From: Thermoleophilia bacterium
Lineage (GTDB): Bacteria > Actinomycetota > Thermoleophilia > Gaiellales > SKUG01
Direction of reading: 5' to 3'
Assembly (NCBI GenBank): GCA_007122215.1
Contig: SKUG01000295.1
Location: 1-6,739 of the forward strand
Length of the DNA stretch: 6,739 nucleotides
This document shows, in pieces, positions 1 through 6,336 of the stretch. Under the pieces are notes generated by a model. The model saw nothing but the letters and a program-made list of their open reading frames with translations. It ran no database searches and had not been told where the DNA came from. Position numbers and translations under genes: made by a program. Position 1 is the stretch's first letter; every line of letters starts with the position of its first letter.

Positions 1-1689
1 GACATCCACCGCGCCGTCGAGGACGAAGCCACCGTCCCGCTCTACTACGAAGCACGGCTCGTGCAGCTCGCCATGGACGAGGCGGCAGCCGAGCTCATCG
101 ACACCCGGTTCGACGAGGTCACCGAAGGCGAAGAAGACCGCCAGCGGGAAAAGCGCAAGACCCGCTGGGCGCGCGTCGAGGCGATCGTCGGCAGCCCCGA
201 ACGCATTCGCGAAGTGGCGCGTGACATCGTCGACCACTGGGACCAGCGCAGCCGGGCACTTACCGGCAAGGCGATGGTCGTGTGCATGAGCCGGCGCATC
301 TGTGTGGAGCTCTACGCGGCGATCTGCGAGCTGCGCCCCGACTGGCACGACGCTGACGATGCCAAGGGCAAAATCAAGGTCGTGATGACCGGCTCGGCAT
401 CCGACCCTGCAAGCTTCCAGCAGCACGTGCGCAACGCCGCAGCCAAGACGGCACTGGCCGGGCGGGTGCGCGACCCTGACGATGAGCTGGAAATCGTGAT
501 CGTGCGGGACATGTGGCTGACCGGCTTCGATGCGCCATGCCTGCACACGATGTATGTCGACAAGCCCATGCGCGGGCACGGCCTGATGCAGGCCATCGCC
601 CGGGTCAACCGCCGCTTCCGCAACAAGCCCGGCGGGCTGATCGTCGACTACATCGGCATCGGCGAGCCGCTCAAGCGCGCACTGCAGACCTACTCCGCAG
701 CCGACAGGGACACCACCGGCGTGCCCGTCGAACAGGCCGTGGCACTGATGCAGGAACACTACGAGGTCGCGTTCGGACTGCTGCACGGCTTCGACATCGA
801 GGCCGTCGATGCGCAGGGCAAGGGGCAGTGGCCGGCACACGCGGTGGCGGCGATGGAACGCATCCTCGCCCACGACGACGGGGCCAAGCGCTTCACCGCG
901 ACGGTAACCGCGCTGCTCAAGGCGTTCGCACTGTGCTCGGCATCCGATGAGGCGCGCGTGCTTGCGCCACGCATCGGCTTCCTGCAGCTCGTCAAGGCCC
1001 GCCTGAACGCCCTGACGGTGGACTCCGAACGCGACGCGGCAGACCTTGACGCTGCCATCCGCCAGATCGTCTCGGGTGCGATCGCATCCGAAGGGGTGGT
1101 CGACATCTTCGCCGAGGCAGGCCTCGCGCGCCCTGACATTGCGATCTTAAGTGACGAGTTCCTCGACGAGCTGTCGAAGATGCCGCAGAAAAACCTCGCG
1201 CTCGAGACCCTGCGCAAGCTCCTCAACGACGAGATCAAGGTCCGCGAACGCCGCAACCTCGTACAGGCCCGATCGTTCCGGCAGATGCTCGAACAGAGCC
1301 TCAACCGCTACCGCAACCGCAGCATCGAAGCTGCCCAGGTCCTGCAGGAACTCATCGACATGGCCCGCGACATCCGCGAAGCCGACCAGCGCGGGCAGGA
1401 CCTCGGCCTGTCCGAGGACGAGATCGGCTTCTACGACGCGCTCGGCACCAATGACAGCGCAGTCGCAGCGCTGGGCGACGAGACCCTCAAGGCGATTGCA
1501 CACGACCTCGTGCGGGTCGTTCAGGACAACGCCACCATCGACTGGACCCTGCGCGACAGCGTCCGCGCGAAGATGCGCGTCGCCGTCAAGAAGCTGCTGC
1601 GCACGCACGGATACCCGCCTGACAAGCAGGAGGCAGCCGTGGTGACGGTCATCCAGCAGGCAGAGCTCATGGCCCAGGAGGCAGCGTGA
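1..1689 (+). CDS. hsdR: Type I restriction enzyme subunit R (HsdR), C-terminal part, 5' end outside window
   Basis: HsdR is the ATP-driven DNA translocase and endonuclease subunit of a type I restriction complex, acting with HsdM and HsdS. The frame is open from base 1, so 562 residues are visible and the GTG at 61 is internal. Seen: the family-typical PLYYEARL segment near the left edge; a helicase motif V region, [12 protein letters not shown] (about 505-537); and a motif VI region, [13 protein letters not shown] (about 583-618), with the Q-x3-R-x-N-R pattern of superfamily 2 motors. The remainder is a long charged helical region matching the DUF3387-type C-terminal domain of HsdR. The nuclease domain and Walker A/B motifs must lie upstream, so their integrity cannot be judged. 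No frameshift or internal stop is seen. hsdM and hsdS are not in the window; hsdR is commonly the last gene of such operons, which fits the hairpins just after its stop. Confidence 0.95.
   Translation, partial: DIHRAVEDEATVPLYYEARLVQLAMDEAAAELIDTRFDEVTEGEEDRQREKRKTRWARVEAIVGSPERIREVARDIVDHWDQRSRALTGKAMVVCMSRRICVELYAAICELRPDWHDADDAKGKIKVVMTGSASDPASFQQHVRNAAAKTALAGRVRDPDDELEIVIVRDMWLTGFDAPCLHTMYVDKPMRGHGLMQAIARVNRRFRNKPGGLIVDYIGIGEPLKRALQTYSAADRDTTGVPVEQAVALMQEHYEVAFGLLHGFDIEAVDAQGKGQWPAHAVAAMERILAHDDGAKRFTATVTALLKAFALCSASDEARVLAPRIGFLQLVKARLNALTVDSERDAADLDAAIRQIVSGAIASEGVVDIFAEAGLARPDIAILSDEFLDELSKMPQKNLALETLRKLLNDEIKVRERRNLVQARSFRQMLEQSLNRYRNRSIEAAQVLQELIDMARDIREADQRGQDLGLSEDEIGFYDALGTNDSAVAALGDETLKAIAHDLVRVVQDNATIDWTLRDSVRAKMRVAVKKLLRTHGYPPDKQEAAVVTVIQQAELMAQEAA
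1676..1681 (+). promoter_or_regulatory. Shine-Dalgarno-like AGGAGG before GTG 1686
   Basis: AGGAGG lies in the last codons of hsdR, four bases before a GTG at 1686 that overlaps the hsdR stop as GTGA. If used, it would start the downstream small protein 25 codons earlier, coupled to hsdR translation. It may also be chance, because the bases encode Gln-Glu-Ala in HsdR and the spacing is short. Confidence 0.3.
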
Positions 1690-1690
1690 A

Positions 1691-1732
1691 GCGGGCGTGT
1701 GAGGCCCGCCGCAACGGGCCTGTCCGGCCCGC
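1691..1732 (+). terminator. Tandem GC-rich hairpins after hsdR, able to form alternative pairings
   Basis: Two hairpins start one base after the hsdR stop. The first pairs GCGGGC (1691-1696) with GCCCGC (1704-1709). The second pairs CGGGCC (1715-1720) with GGCCCG (1726-1731). The two hairpins are imperfect copies of one 19-base unit (15 of 19 identical) offset by 23 bases. An alternative fold pairs AGGCCCG (1702-1708) with CGGGCCT (1715-1721), and the outer arms 1691-1696 and 1727-1732 could close around it. No T-tract follows, so a classical intrinsic terminator is not supported. A T-tract-free terminator, an attenuator or an mRNA-protecting structure are all possible. Confidence 0.4.
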
Positions 1733-1748
1733 GTCCGCACCCATTCGC

Positions 1749-1754
1749 TACCCT
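1749..1754 (+). promoter_or_regulatory. Candidate leaderless -10 element (TACCCT)
   Basis: TACCCT fits the TANNNT -10 pattern and is followed by exactly six bases and the ATG at 1761, so transcription would begin at or next to the A of the start codon. No convincing -35 hexamer is visible 16-18 bases upstream, where the second hairpin lies. The support is the spacing, which matches the start of the ATPase gene on the other strand. Confidence 0.4.
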
Positions 1755-1760
1755 GAGGCC

Positions 1761-1976
1761 ATGAACCCCGGCGCAACCATGCAGCAGCGAGCCAGGCGGC
1801 AGGCCGACACCGCCAGGAAGGCCCGCGAGTTCGCTGCCAGCTACGTGGCAGACCTGCCACAGGGCATTCGACCCCAGGACATCCGCCTGCAGCTGGCCGA
1901 GCGTGCGGGAACCTTGGGAATCGACCGAACCGTCCTGTGGATCGCCGTCCGGGACGAGATGCGAAAGTCCCGATAA
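1761..1976 (+). CDS. Small basic helical protein of unknown function, upstream of and overlapping the dGTPase
   Basis: I do not recognise a family. From the ATG at 1761 it is 71 residues, with 14 Arg/Lys against 8 Asp/Glu. It appears to form two or three helices: an Arg/Gln/Ala-rich helix (about 8-30), then RPQDIRLQLAERAGTLGI and DRTVLWIAVRDEMRKS, which could pack as a small helix-turn-helix-like bundle. No signal peptide or membrane segment is visible. The stop overlaps the dGTPase ATG (TAATG), implying translational coupling, so it may regulate or partner the dGTPase; this rests on context only. The start is uncertain: GTG at 1686 gives 96 residues, has AGGAGG four bases upstream and overlaps the hsdR stop. 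I prefer 1761 because the extra 25 codons run through the tandem hairpins and a TACCCT element sits at leaderless spacing. Confidence 0.7.
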   Translation: MNPGATMQQRARRQADTARKAREFAASYVADLPQGIRPQDIRLQLAERAGTLGIDRTVLWIAVRDEMRKSR

Positions 1977-3280
1977 TGCCGTCCCCAGACGCGCGGTTCC
2001 ATCCGCCGGTGGAGACCGAGTTGATCGAGGCCGGGCGGCGAACGCCCGGCCAGCGCGATGCCGACCGCATCCTCTACTCCTACGGCTTCCAGCGCCTTGC
2101 CGGCATCACGCAGGTCACCGGAACCGAGGCCGGCGCCATCCTCCACAGCCGGCTGACACACTCCCTGAAGGTCGCCCAGGTAGCCCGACGGATCACCGAG
2201 CGGCTCCTCGCACAGATGCCAGATCGAGCTGCCAGGCACGAGCTGGATCCAGACGTCGCCGAGGCCGCAGCGCTCGCACACGACCTCGGGCACCCACCGT
2301 TTGGCCACGTCGCAGAGCACAAGCTGGACGAGCTTGCCGCAGGCTGGGGCGGCTTCAACGGCAATGCCCAGTCCTTCAGGATCGTCACGCAGCTCGAACA
2401 CAAGCGAATCGAGTACAGCGGACTCAACCTGACCCGGCGCACGCTGCGCGGGATCCTCAAGTACCCATGGATGCGAGGACCCGACGGTAAGCGTCACACG
2501 AGCTGGGGGGCCTACGACACCGAGTCCGACATCTTCGAATGGGCGACCCAGGGCGTTTCCGATGGAGTGTTGCACCCCCTTGCCGCAATCATGGACTGGG
2601 CCGATGACGTGACCTACGCGGTCCATGACGTGGAGGACTTCTTCCGCGCCGGGTTGGTGCCACTGGAGCGACTTGGATCGCGTATCCACTCCGACCGCCA
2701 CCAGGTAGTCGAGCATGCCGCTGCCAAGCTCGACGTTGCCACCGCCGACCTGGCTGAGCTGGCCGAGCAGCTCTTCGAGTTCGACTTCAGCTGGGACCGT
2801 GGCTGGGTCGGATCCAAGGACGATCGACAGCACCTGCACTCGGATACCTCCGGGCTCCTGGAGCGACTGATCTTCGCAGTTCACTTGGGGGAGGACGGAT
2901 CGATCACGATCGGCGAGACCGAACGGCAGATCGTTGCGATCCTCAAGGCCCTCACCTGGCGATACGTCATCGACCGCTCGGCGCTCACTGCCACCCAGCA
3001 GGGACAGCAGGATGTGATCGAGGGACTCCACGAGTACTTCCTTCGTGAGTTGCGGTCGCACAGGGACACTCCCGAGGGTCGGCGGTACCGAGCCTTTCCT
3101 CGTGTGTATCGCGACCTGCTGCACGAGCTTGGCGGCGACCCGGACGACCCTGCCACCTTGCGACTCATCACCGACGTGATCGCAGGCATGACCGAGGAGA
3201 CTGCCTACCAGCTGTTCGGTCGCATCCGCGGGCACGCCGTGGGGTCCATCCTGGACGCGACGGCGCGCTCGATTCGATAA
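1976..3280 (+). CDS. dgt: Deoxyguanosinetriphosphate triphosphohydrolase (dGTPase), HD superfamily
   Basis: Cytosolic dNTP triphosphohydrolase of 434 residues; the family hydrolyses dGTP (sometimes other dNTPs) to the nucleoside and triphosphate. Seen: the N-terminal signature QRDADRILYSYGFQRL (26-41); metal ligands H62 (in LTHS), H102-D103 (in LAHDLGHPPFGH) and D210/D211 (in DWADDVTY); H111 and E114, which by spacing match the catalytic His/Glu pair of E. coli dGTPase; and a C-terminal IAGMTEETAYQLFGRI segment typical of the family. All key residues are present and the length suits the single-domain bacterial form. The ATG at 1976 shares its A with the stop of the small upstream gene; a GTG at 1937 would add 13 residues before the conserved start and lies inside that gene, so it is rejected. 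The family balances nucleotide pools, and some bacterial members block phage by depleting dGTP. Closeness to hsdR makes a defence role worth considering but does not show it. Confidence 0.93.
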   Translation: MPSPDARFHPPVETELIEAGRRTPGQRDADRILYSYGFQRLAGITQVTGTEAGAILHSRLTHSLKVAQVARRITERLLAQMPDRAARHELDPDVAEAAALAHDLGHPPFGHVAEHKLDELAAGWGGFNGNAQSFRIVTQLEHKRIEYSGLNLTRRTLRGILKYPWMRGPDGKRHTSWGAYDTESDIFEWATQGVSDGVLHPLAAIMDWADDVTYAVHDVEDFFRAGLVPLERLGSRIHSDRHQVVEHAAAKLDVATADLAELAEQLFEFDFSWDRGWVGSKDDRQHLHSDTSGLLERLIFAVHLGEDGSITIGETERQIVAILKALTWRYVIDRSALTATQQGQQDVIEGLHEYFLRELRSHRDTPEGRRYRAFPRVYRDLLHELGGDPDDPATLRLITDVIAGMTEETAYQLFGRIRGHAVGSILDATARSIR

Positions 3281-3287
3281 CGGGCGA

Positions 3288-3318
3288 TTGCCTGAACCCG
3301 GCGGCGTTGCGATACGCT
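3288..3318 (+). promoter_or_regulatory. Candidate promoter for the nuclease lipoprotein and DUF429 pair
   Basis: TTGCCT (3288-3293) resembles a -35 box. A -10 is either TACGCT (3313-3318, 19 bases on) or the overlapping GATACG (3311-3316, 17 bases on). TACGCT lies eight bases before the ATG at 3327, so the transcript would have little or no leader. The 46-base gap after the dGTPase stop leaves room for a separate promoter. Confidence 0.4.
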
Positions 3319-3326
3319 CGATGCGC

Positions 3327-4016
3327 ATGCCTGTCCCTGCCCGCACGAACCGCCCTTACCTGATTGCACTGTCGCTGCTCCTCGCAGCCATGTTCTTTGG
3401 GTGCAGCACTGCCAGCGAGACCAAGGGGGGCGCCGAAGCTGAGCACGAAAGCCTGCGCGCCCCTGCTGCCCACGAGGCGGATCCGACACCTGAAGCAGGC
3501 TCAGAGCCTGCCAGCCCTCCCCCGGCCACCCAGCCCATCGACGACGCCCGCCGCGGCGCAGCGCTCGTGCAGGTCGAGCGGGTCGTCGACGGTGACACGG
3601 TCGTGCTCGTCGATGGGCGGCGCGTGCGGCTGGTGCAGATCGACACGCCCGAGATCCATCAAGACCCCGAGTGCTACGGCGCCGAGGCCACCGCAGCGCT
3701 CGAGGAGCTCCTGCCAGCAGGCGGGCAGGTGGAGCTCGAGGTCGACCCCGCGCTCGATGCCGAGGACCGCTACGGGCGGGTGCTTGGCTACCTGATCGCC
3801 GACGGCCAGAACCTCAACGTCGAGCTCGTGCGTCGCGGCGCGGCCGGGGTCTGGTTCTTCCGGGGCGCGCGGGGCCGCTATGCCGAGGAGCTGCTCGCAG
3901 CGGCCGAGGAGGCCCGCCGCGCCGAGCGCGGGCTGTGGGGCGCGTGCCCAGATGTGCCGTTTGATCCCGAGCGCAGCATCGACACGGGCCCGGCAGGTGC
4001 CCGCGGCAGATGGTGA
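3327..4016 (+). CDS. Staphylococcal nuclease-like lipoprotein (thermonuclease family)
   Basis: Predicted exported nuclease of 229 residues. N-terminus: Arg residues, a hydrophobic stretch (about 11-24) and a lipobox-like FFGC with C26 as the lipidation site; it should be anchored outside the membrane. Residues 27-75 form a Pro/Ala/Glu-rich spacer. The SNase domain (about 78-207) shows VVDGDTVVL (D90), RLVQIDTPE (R101, D106, T107, E109) and DRYGR (R151). By spacing these match D21, R35, D40, T41, E43 and R87 of staphylococcal nuclease, so Ca-dependent cleavage of DNA and RNA is likely. C116 and C207 could form a disulfide, fitting an extracellular location. I chose ATG 3327 by promoter spacing; ATG 3321 adds two residues, and a TTG at 3288 overlaps the likely -35. 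The end overlaps the next gene by 7 bases. Roles could include nutrient scavenging or degrading external DNA; the sequence does not decide. Confidence 0.88.
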   Translation: MPVPARTNRPYLIALSLLLAAMFFGCSTASETKGGAEAEHESLRAPAAHEADPTPEAGSEPASPPPATQPIDDARRGAALVQVERVVDGDTVVLVDGRRVRLVQIDTPEIHQDPECYGAEATAALEELLPAGGQVELEVDPALDAEDRYGRVLGYLIADGQNLNVELVRRGAAGVWFFRGARGRYAEELLAAAEEARRAERGLWGACPDVPFDPERSIDTGPAGARGRW

Positions 4017-4879
4017 GGTCCGGCCAGGTTCCCGCCGAGGGGCTGGTCGCTATCGGCATCGACCTTGCGGCAGGGTCTCGCAGCACCGCCGTCTGCGTCC
4101 TGCATGGCAGCGCGTGGGATGTGCGGGGCAGCTGGCGCGTCGCCTATCTGGGCATCGGTGCTCGCGGCACGGCCCGGGAGGGCGTGCCGCGGTGGGACAA
4201 CCGCGAGCTCACGGGCCTCGTGCGCGAGGCGCTGCTGGCCGGGCCGGCCGCGCGTGTCGGGATCGATTCGCCGTGGGGGTGGCCTGCGCCCTTCCTTGCG
4301 CTCATGGGGGAGCTCGCCGCCCCGGGCGCTGTAGGCCCCGGTGGCGAGCTTGCCCGCGCGCACGACGAGTGGGACGCGCGCAGTCGCTGGCGGCTGCGCG
4401 CCACCGACCTCGTGGCAGCTGCGCATCCGGGCATTCGCCCGATGTCGGTGTCGACCGACAGCCTCGGGGTGGTAGCGCTGCGCTGCGCTGCGATCCTCGC
4501 TGCAGCCGGCGCCGCGCAGGTGCCGGGCTTCCGGCTCGGGGCAGCCGGGATCTACGAGGTCTACCCGGCAGGGTCGCTGGCCAGCTGGGGAATGCGCCCG
4601 GCGGGCAGCTACAAGCGCGACCCGACGGTGCGCGCGGCACTTGCGCAGGAGCTCGTGGAGGCCTTCGCGCTCGATGAGGTGACCAGCGAGCAGCGCGAGG
4701 CGCTGGCAGCCTCCGACCATGCGCTCGATGCGCTGCTGGCAGCGCTGACGGTCGCCGTGGGGCAGCTGCCGGCTCCCGAGGATGCACCAGCGCATGCCCT
4801 GCAGCGTGCGCGCGTCGCTGGCCATGACGTGCCGGCAGACGTGCTGGAGGCCGAGGGCTGGCTGTGGCTGCCGCAGTAG
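4010..4879 (+). CDS. DUF429 family protein, predicted RNase H-fold nuclease
   Basis: 289 residues matching the DUF429 family, described as a predicted RNase H-like nuclease whose biological role is not established. Seen: IGIDLAAG (D18), RVGIDSPWGWP (D86), WRLRATD (127-133), IYEVYPAGSLASWG (E183), SDHALDALLAAL (D236, D240) and a C-terminal EGWLWLP (282-288) typical of the family. D18, D86, E183 and D236/D240 are the likely acidic metal-binding set of an RNase H fold. No signal peptide is visible, so it should be cytosolic, unlike the lipoprotein encoded just before it. The ATG overlaps the upstream stop (ATGGTGA), so the two are probably co-transcribed and translationally coupled. I see no strong ribosome-binding site of its own. 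Whether it acts on nucleic acid, and on which, is unknown. Confidence 0.85.
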   Translation: MVRSGQVPAEGLVAIGIDLAAGSRSTAVCVLHGSAWDVRGSWRVAYLGIGARGTAREGVPRWDNRELTGLVREALLAGPAARVGIDSPWGWPAPFLALMGELAAPGAVGPGGELARAHDEWDARSRWRLRATDLVAAAHPGIRPMSVSTDSLGVVALRCAAILAAAGAAQVPGFRLGAAGIYEVYPAGSLASWGMRPAGSYKRDPTVRAALAQELVEAFALDEVTSEQREALAASDHALDALLAALTVAVGQLPAPEDAPAHALQRARVAGHDVPADVLEAEGWLWLPQ

Positions 4880-4899
4880 CGTCAGCGACGGCCAGCAGG

Positions 4900-4914
4900 C
4901 GGGGTCGGTCCCCG
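4900..4914. terminator. Short GC hairpin between convergent genes
   Basis: CGGGG (4900-4904) can pair with CCCCG (4910-4914) across a five-base loop, 20 bases after the DUF429 stop and 9 bases after the ATPase stop on the other strand. There is no T-tract on either side and the stem is only five pairs. The position suits a bidirectional terminator, but the structural evidence is weak. Confidence 0.25.
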
Positions 4915-4923
4915 GCGCGGCCC

Positions 4924-6174
4924 TCACGGCCCAAGCGTTGCGATGGGCACCACGTGCACGCCGTCGCTGCGCTGGCCGGCATGGCCCGTGCTGGTGATGA
5001 CCCCAAGGGCTGAGGGCGGACCATGCCGGGCCGTGTCGATGCGTGCAGCACAGCGGAGCAGCGAGGCAGCTGCGGTGTCGACCTCGCGGGGATTGAGCTT
5101 GACCTCGAACGCTGCCCAGGTGCCATCTCGCAGCGTCAGGATCGCGTCGATCTCGTTGCCGTTTGCATCGCGCCACGTGCTGATGACCCCATCGAGCAGC
5201 TGCGTGTGGATCCGCAGGTCGCGGACGGCCAGGGCCTCGAACTGGAAGCCGGCCGCCCGTGGGTCGGCGCGCAGGTCTGCGCTTCCCACGTCCAGCGCAG
5301 CCAGGCCAAGCGACGGATCGACCAGGTAGCGAACCGGCGCGGTGCGAAGTCGGGTGCGAGAGCGCATGTGTGGGCGCCACGCCTCCGAGTCGTCTGCGAG
5401 CCCGAGCCGAACAAGCGCGTCCATGTACCCGTAGAGGGTTTCGTTGGCAATCGGCCCTGCATCGCCGCCGACGTCCCTCGCGAGCTGGGCGAGCTTGACC
5501 GCCTGGCCGGTGTTGCGGGCAAGGCTGGCGAGCAGCCGCTGGAGGTTGCGGGGGTTGCGGCGGTGGCCGAGGGACGGGATGTCGACCTCGATGACCTGCC
5601 GCAGGTACGACCGCAGCCATGATCGGGCGTCGGGCTCATCCTTGCCGAGCAGGGAGGGCCATCCGCCGATGACGATGCGGCGCAGGAGCTCGTCGTATCC
5701 GAGGCCCGTGCCGTCGCCACCCTGGCGCTCGCCGGCAAGGAGCGCGGCCAGCGAGACCGAGCCCGTCGAATGACCGGACTCGAACAGGCTCATCGGGCGC
5801 ATCCTCATGTATGCGAAACGCCCCGCCCCCGAGTGTCTGGTGGTGTTGTCGCGCGGCGTTGCCGAGCCGGTGAGGATGAACTCGCCGGGGCGTGCGCGGT
5901 CGTCGACCTGGCGACGGACGCGATTCCAGATTGCCGGTTCGACCTGCCACTCATCGAAGAGGATGGGTGGCGTGCCCGCAAACAGCGAGTCCGGGTCGAG
6001 CGCGAGGAGCGATCGCGCTGTTTCGTCCTCATCGAAGCGAATGGTGGTCTTGGCAACCTGGGATGCAGTGGCGGTCTTGCCGCAGGCCTTGGGGCCTTCG
6101 ATCAGCACTGCGCCCATGACGCGCATGTGGGCCGCGAGCTCTCGATCTGCGATGCGTGGCAGGTAGCGATCCAT
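4924..6174 (-). CDS. AAA ATPase with DUF4143 C-terminal domain
   Basis: 416-residue protein of the AAA ATPase/DUF4143 family, widespread in bacteria and mostly of unknown role. Seen: Walker A GPKACGKT (27-34), Walker B ILFDE (71-75, D74 and E75), a sensor-like FILTGSA (99-105), MRPMSLFESG (126-134), IGGWPSLL (169-176) and, in the DUF4143 part, YLVDPSLGLAALD. The C-terminus has E313 (QFEALAVRDL), NGNEIDAIL (D343) and AFEVKLN (E357, K359), spaced like a PD-(D/E)XK nuclease core; many relatives show this and activity is not generally demonstrated. No membrane segment or clear DNA-binding domain is seen. It is complete, with normal length. The ATG at 6174 is the end of a 23-bp repeat array, with TAGACT six bases upstream, so a leaderless transcript is likely. 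It converges on the DUF429 gene. Confidence 0.9.
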   Translation of the reverse strand: MDRYLPRIADRELAAHMRVMGAVLIEGPKACGKTATASQVAKTTIRFDEDETARSLLALDPDSLFAGTPPILFDEWQVEPAIWNRVRRQVDDRARPGEFILTGSATPRDNTTRHSGAGRFAYMRMRPMSLFESGHSTGSVSLAALLAGERQGGDGTGLGYDELLRRIVIGGWPSLLGKDEPDARSWLRSYLRQVIEVDIPSLGHRRNPRNLQRLLASLARNTGQAVKLAQLARDVGGDAGPIANETLYGYMDALVRLGLADDSEAWRPHMRSRTRLRTAPVRYLVDPSLGLAALDVGSADLRADPRAAGFQFEALAVRDLRIHTQLLDGVISTWRDANGNEIDAILTLRDGTWAAFEVKLNPREVDTAAASLLRCAARIDTARHGPPSALGVITSTGHAGQRSDGVHVVPIATLGP

Positions 6175-6240
6175 GCTTTAAGTCTAGCGATTGCATTATC
6201 TGAAGTCGAGTGTTTGCATGTTTCAAAATCTAGCGTTTGC
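6173..6240 (-). repeat. Three tandem direct repeats of about 23 bp overlapping the ATPase promoter
   Basis: Read on the minus strand, the copies are 6240-6218 (23 bp), 6217-6195 (23 bp) and 6194-6173 (22 bp), with no spacers. The shared core is GCAAaCgCTaGAcTT, followed by an A-rich part ending in AT; the last copy ends on the first two bases of the ATPase ATG. Over the first 15 positions, pairs of copies match at 12-13 sites. Copies one and three both carry CGCTAGA. The block is 38% GC (26 of 68), far below its surroundings. It looks like an iteron-type operator for a regulator or a recent tandem amplification; the protein that binds it is unknown. Confidence 0.8.
6181..6209 (-). promoter_or_regulatory. 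Candidate promoter of the ATPase gene, built from the repeats
   Basis: On the minus strand TCGACT (6209-6204; 4 of 6 match to TTGACA) and TAGACT (6186-6181; TANNNT) are separated by 17 bases, and six bases separate TAGACT from the ATG. The two hexamers are the same position in repeat copies two and three. A protein bound to the repeats would cover both promoter boxes. Confidence 0.5.
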
Positions 6241-6275
6241 TTGGAATAGGGTCTGTGGTGTGTATCCAGAGGCCT

Positions 6276-6303
6276 GCGATCGGCATGGCCCCGATGCGAT
6301 CGC
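6276..6303. promoter_or_regulatory. Near-perfect hairpin between the DUF3179 and ATPase genes
   Basis: GCGATCGGCAT (6276-6286) pairs with ATGCGATCGC (6294-6303), ten pairs with one bulged G and a seven-base loop. On the minus strand it lies 33 bases after the DUF3179 stop and upstream of the ATPase repeats. There is no T-tract after it, so it could be a terminator of atypical form, an mRNA 3' end or a protein-binding dyad. Confidence 0.35.
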
Positions 6304-6336
6304 CAGACGGGACCGTGCCCTGGCCACGCCACCCCG

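Noticed and set aside
61..63. GTG as the start of the first gene
   Set aside because: The frame is open back to base 1 and the preceding residues match HsdR, so the true start is outside the window.
1937..1939. GTG start adding 13 residues to the dGTPase
   Set aside because: It lies inside the small upstream gene, and the extra residues are not part of the conserved N-terminus; the TAATG overlap at 1976 is the more typical arrangement.
1147..2070. 307-codon minus-strand frame opposite the end of hsdR and the small gene
   Set aside because: It overlaps well-supported HsdR sequence and has no recognisable domain.
3288..3290. TTG start for the nuclease lipoprotein
   Set aside because: It overlaps the likely -35 box and would put 13 extra residues, including acidic and Gly-rich ones, ahead of the signal peptide.
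1841..3346. 501-codon open frame on the minus strand opposite the dGTPase
   Set aside because: The plus-strand frame encodes a complete dGTPase with every conserved motif. Long antisense frames are expected in GC-rich genes, and the antisense translation matches no family I recognise.
4880..4923. Small gene or RNA between the convergent genes
   Set aside because: The 44 bases contain only a five-pair hairpin and no usable reading frame.
3878..5620. 580-codon minus-strand frame across DUF429 and the ATPase
   Set aside because: It is antisense to DUF429 and in another frame of the ATPase gene; its translation is Arg/Pro/Ala-rich, low-complexity-like and without domain motifs.
5023..5622. 199-codon plus-strand frame opposite the ATPase
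   Set aside because: It lies wholly antisense to conserved ATPase/DUF4143 motifs and has no motif of its own.
6173..6240. Reading the three 23-bp repeats as a CRISPR array
   Set aside because: The units abut directly with no spacers and differ at several positions; no cas gene is nearby.
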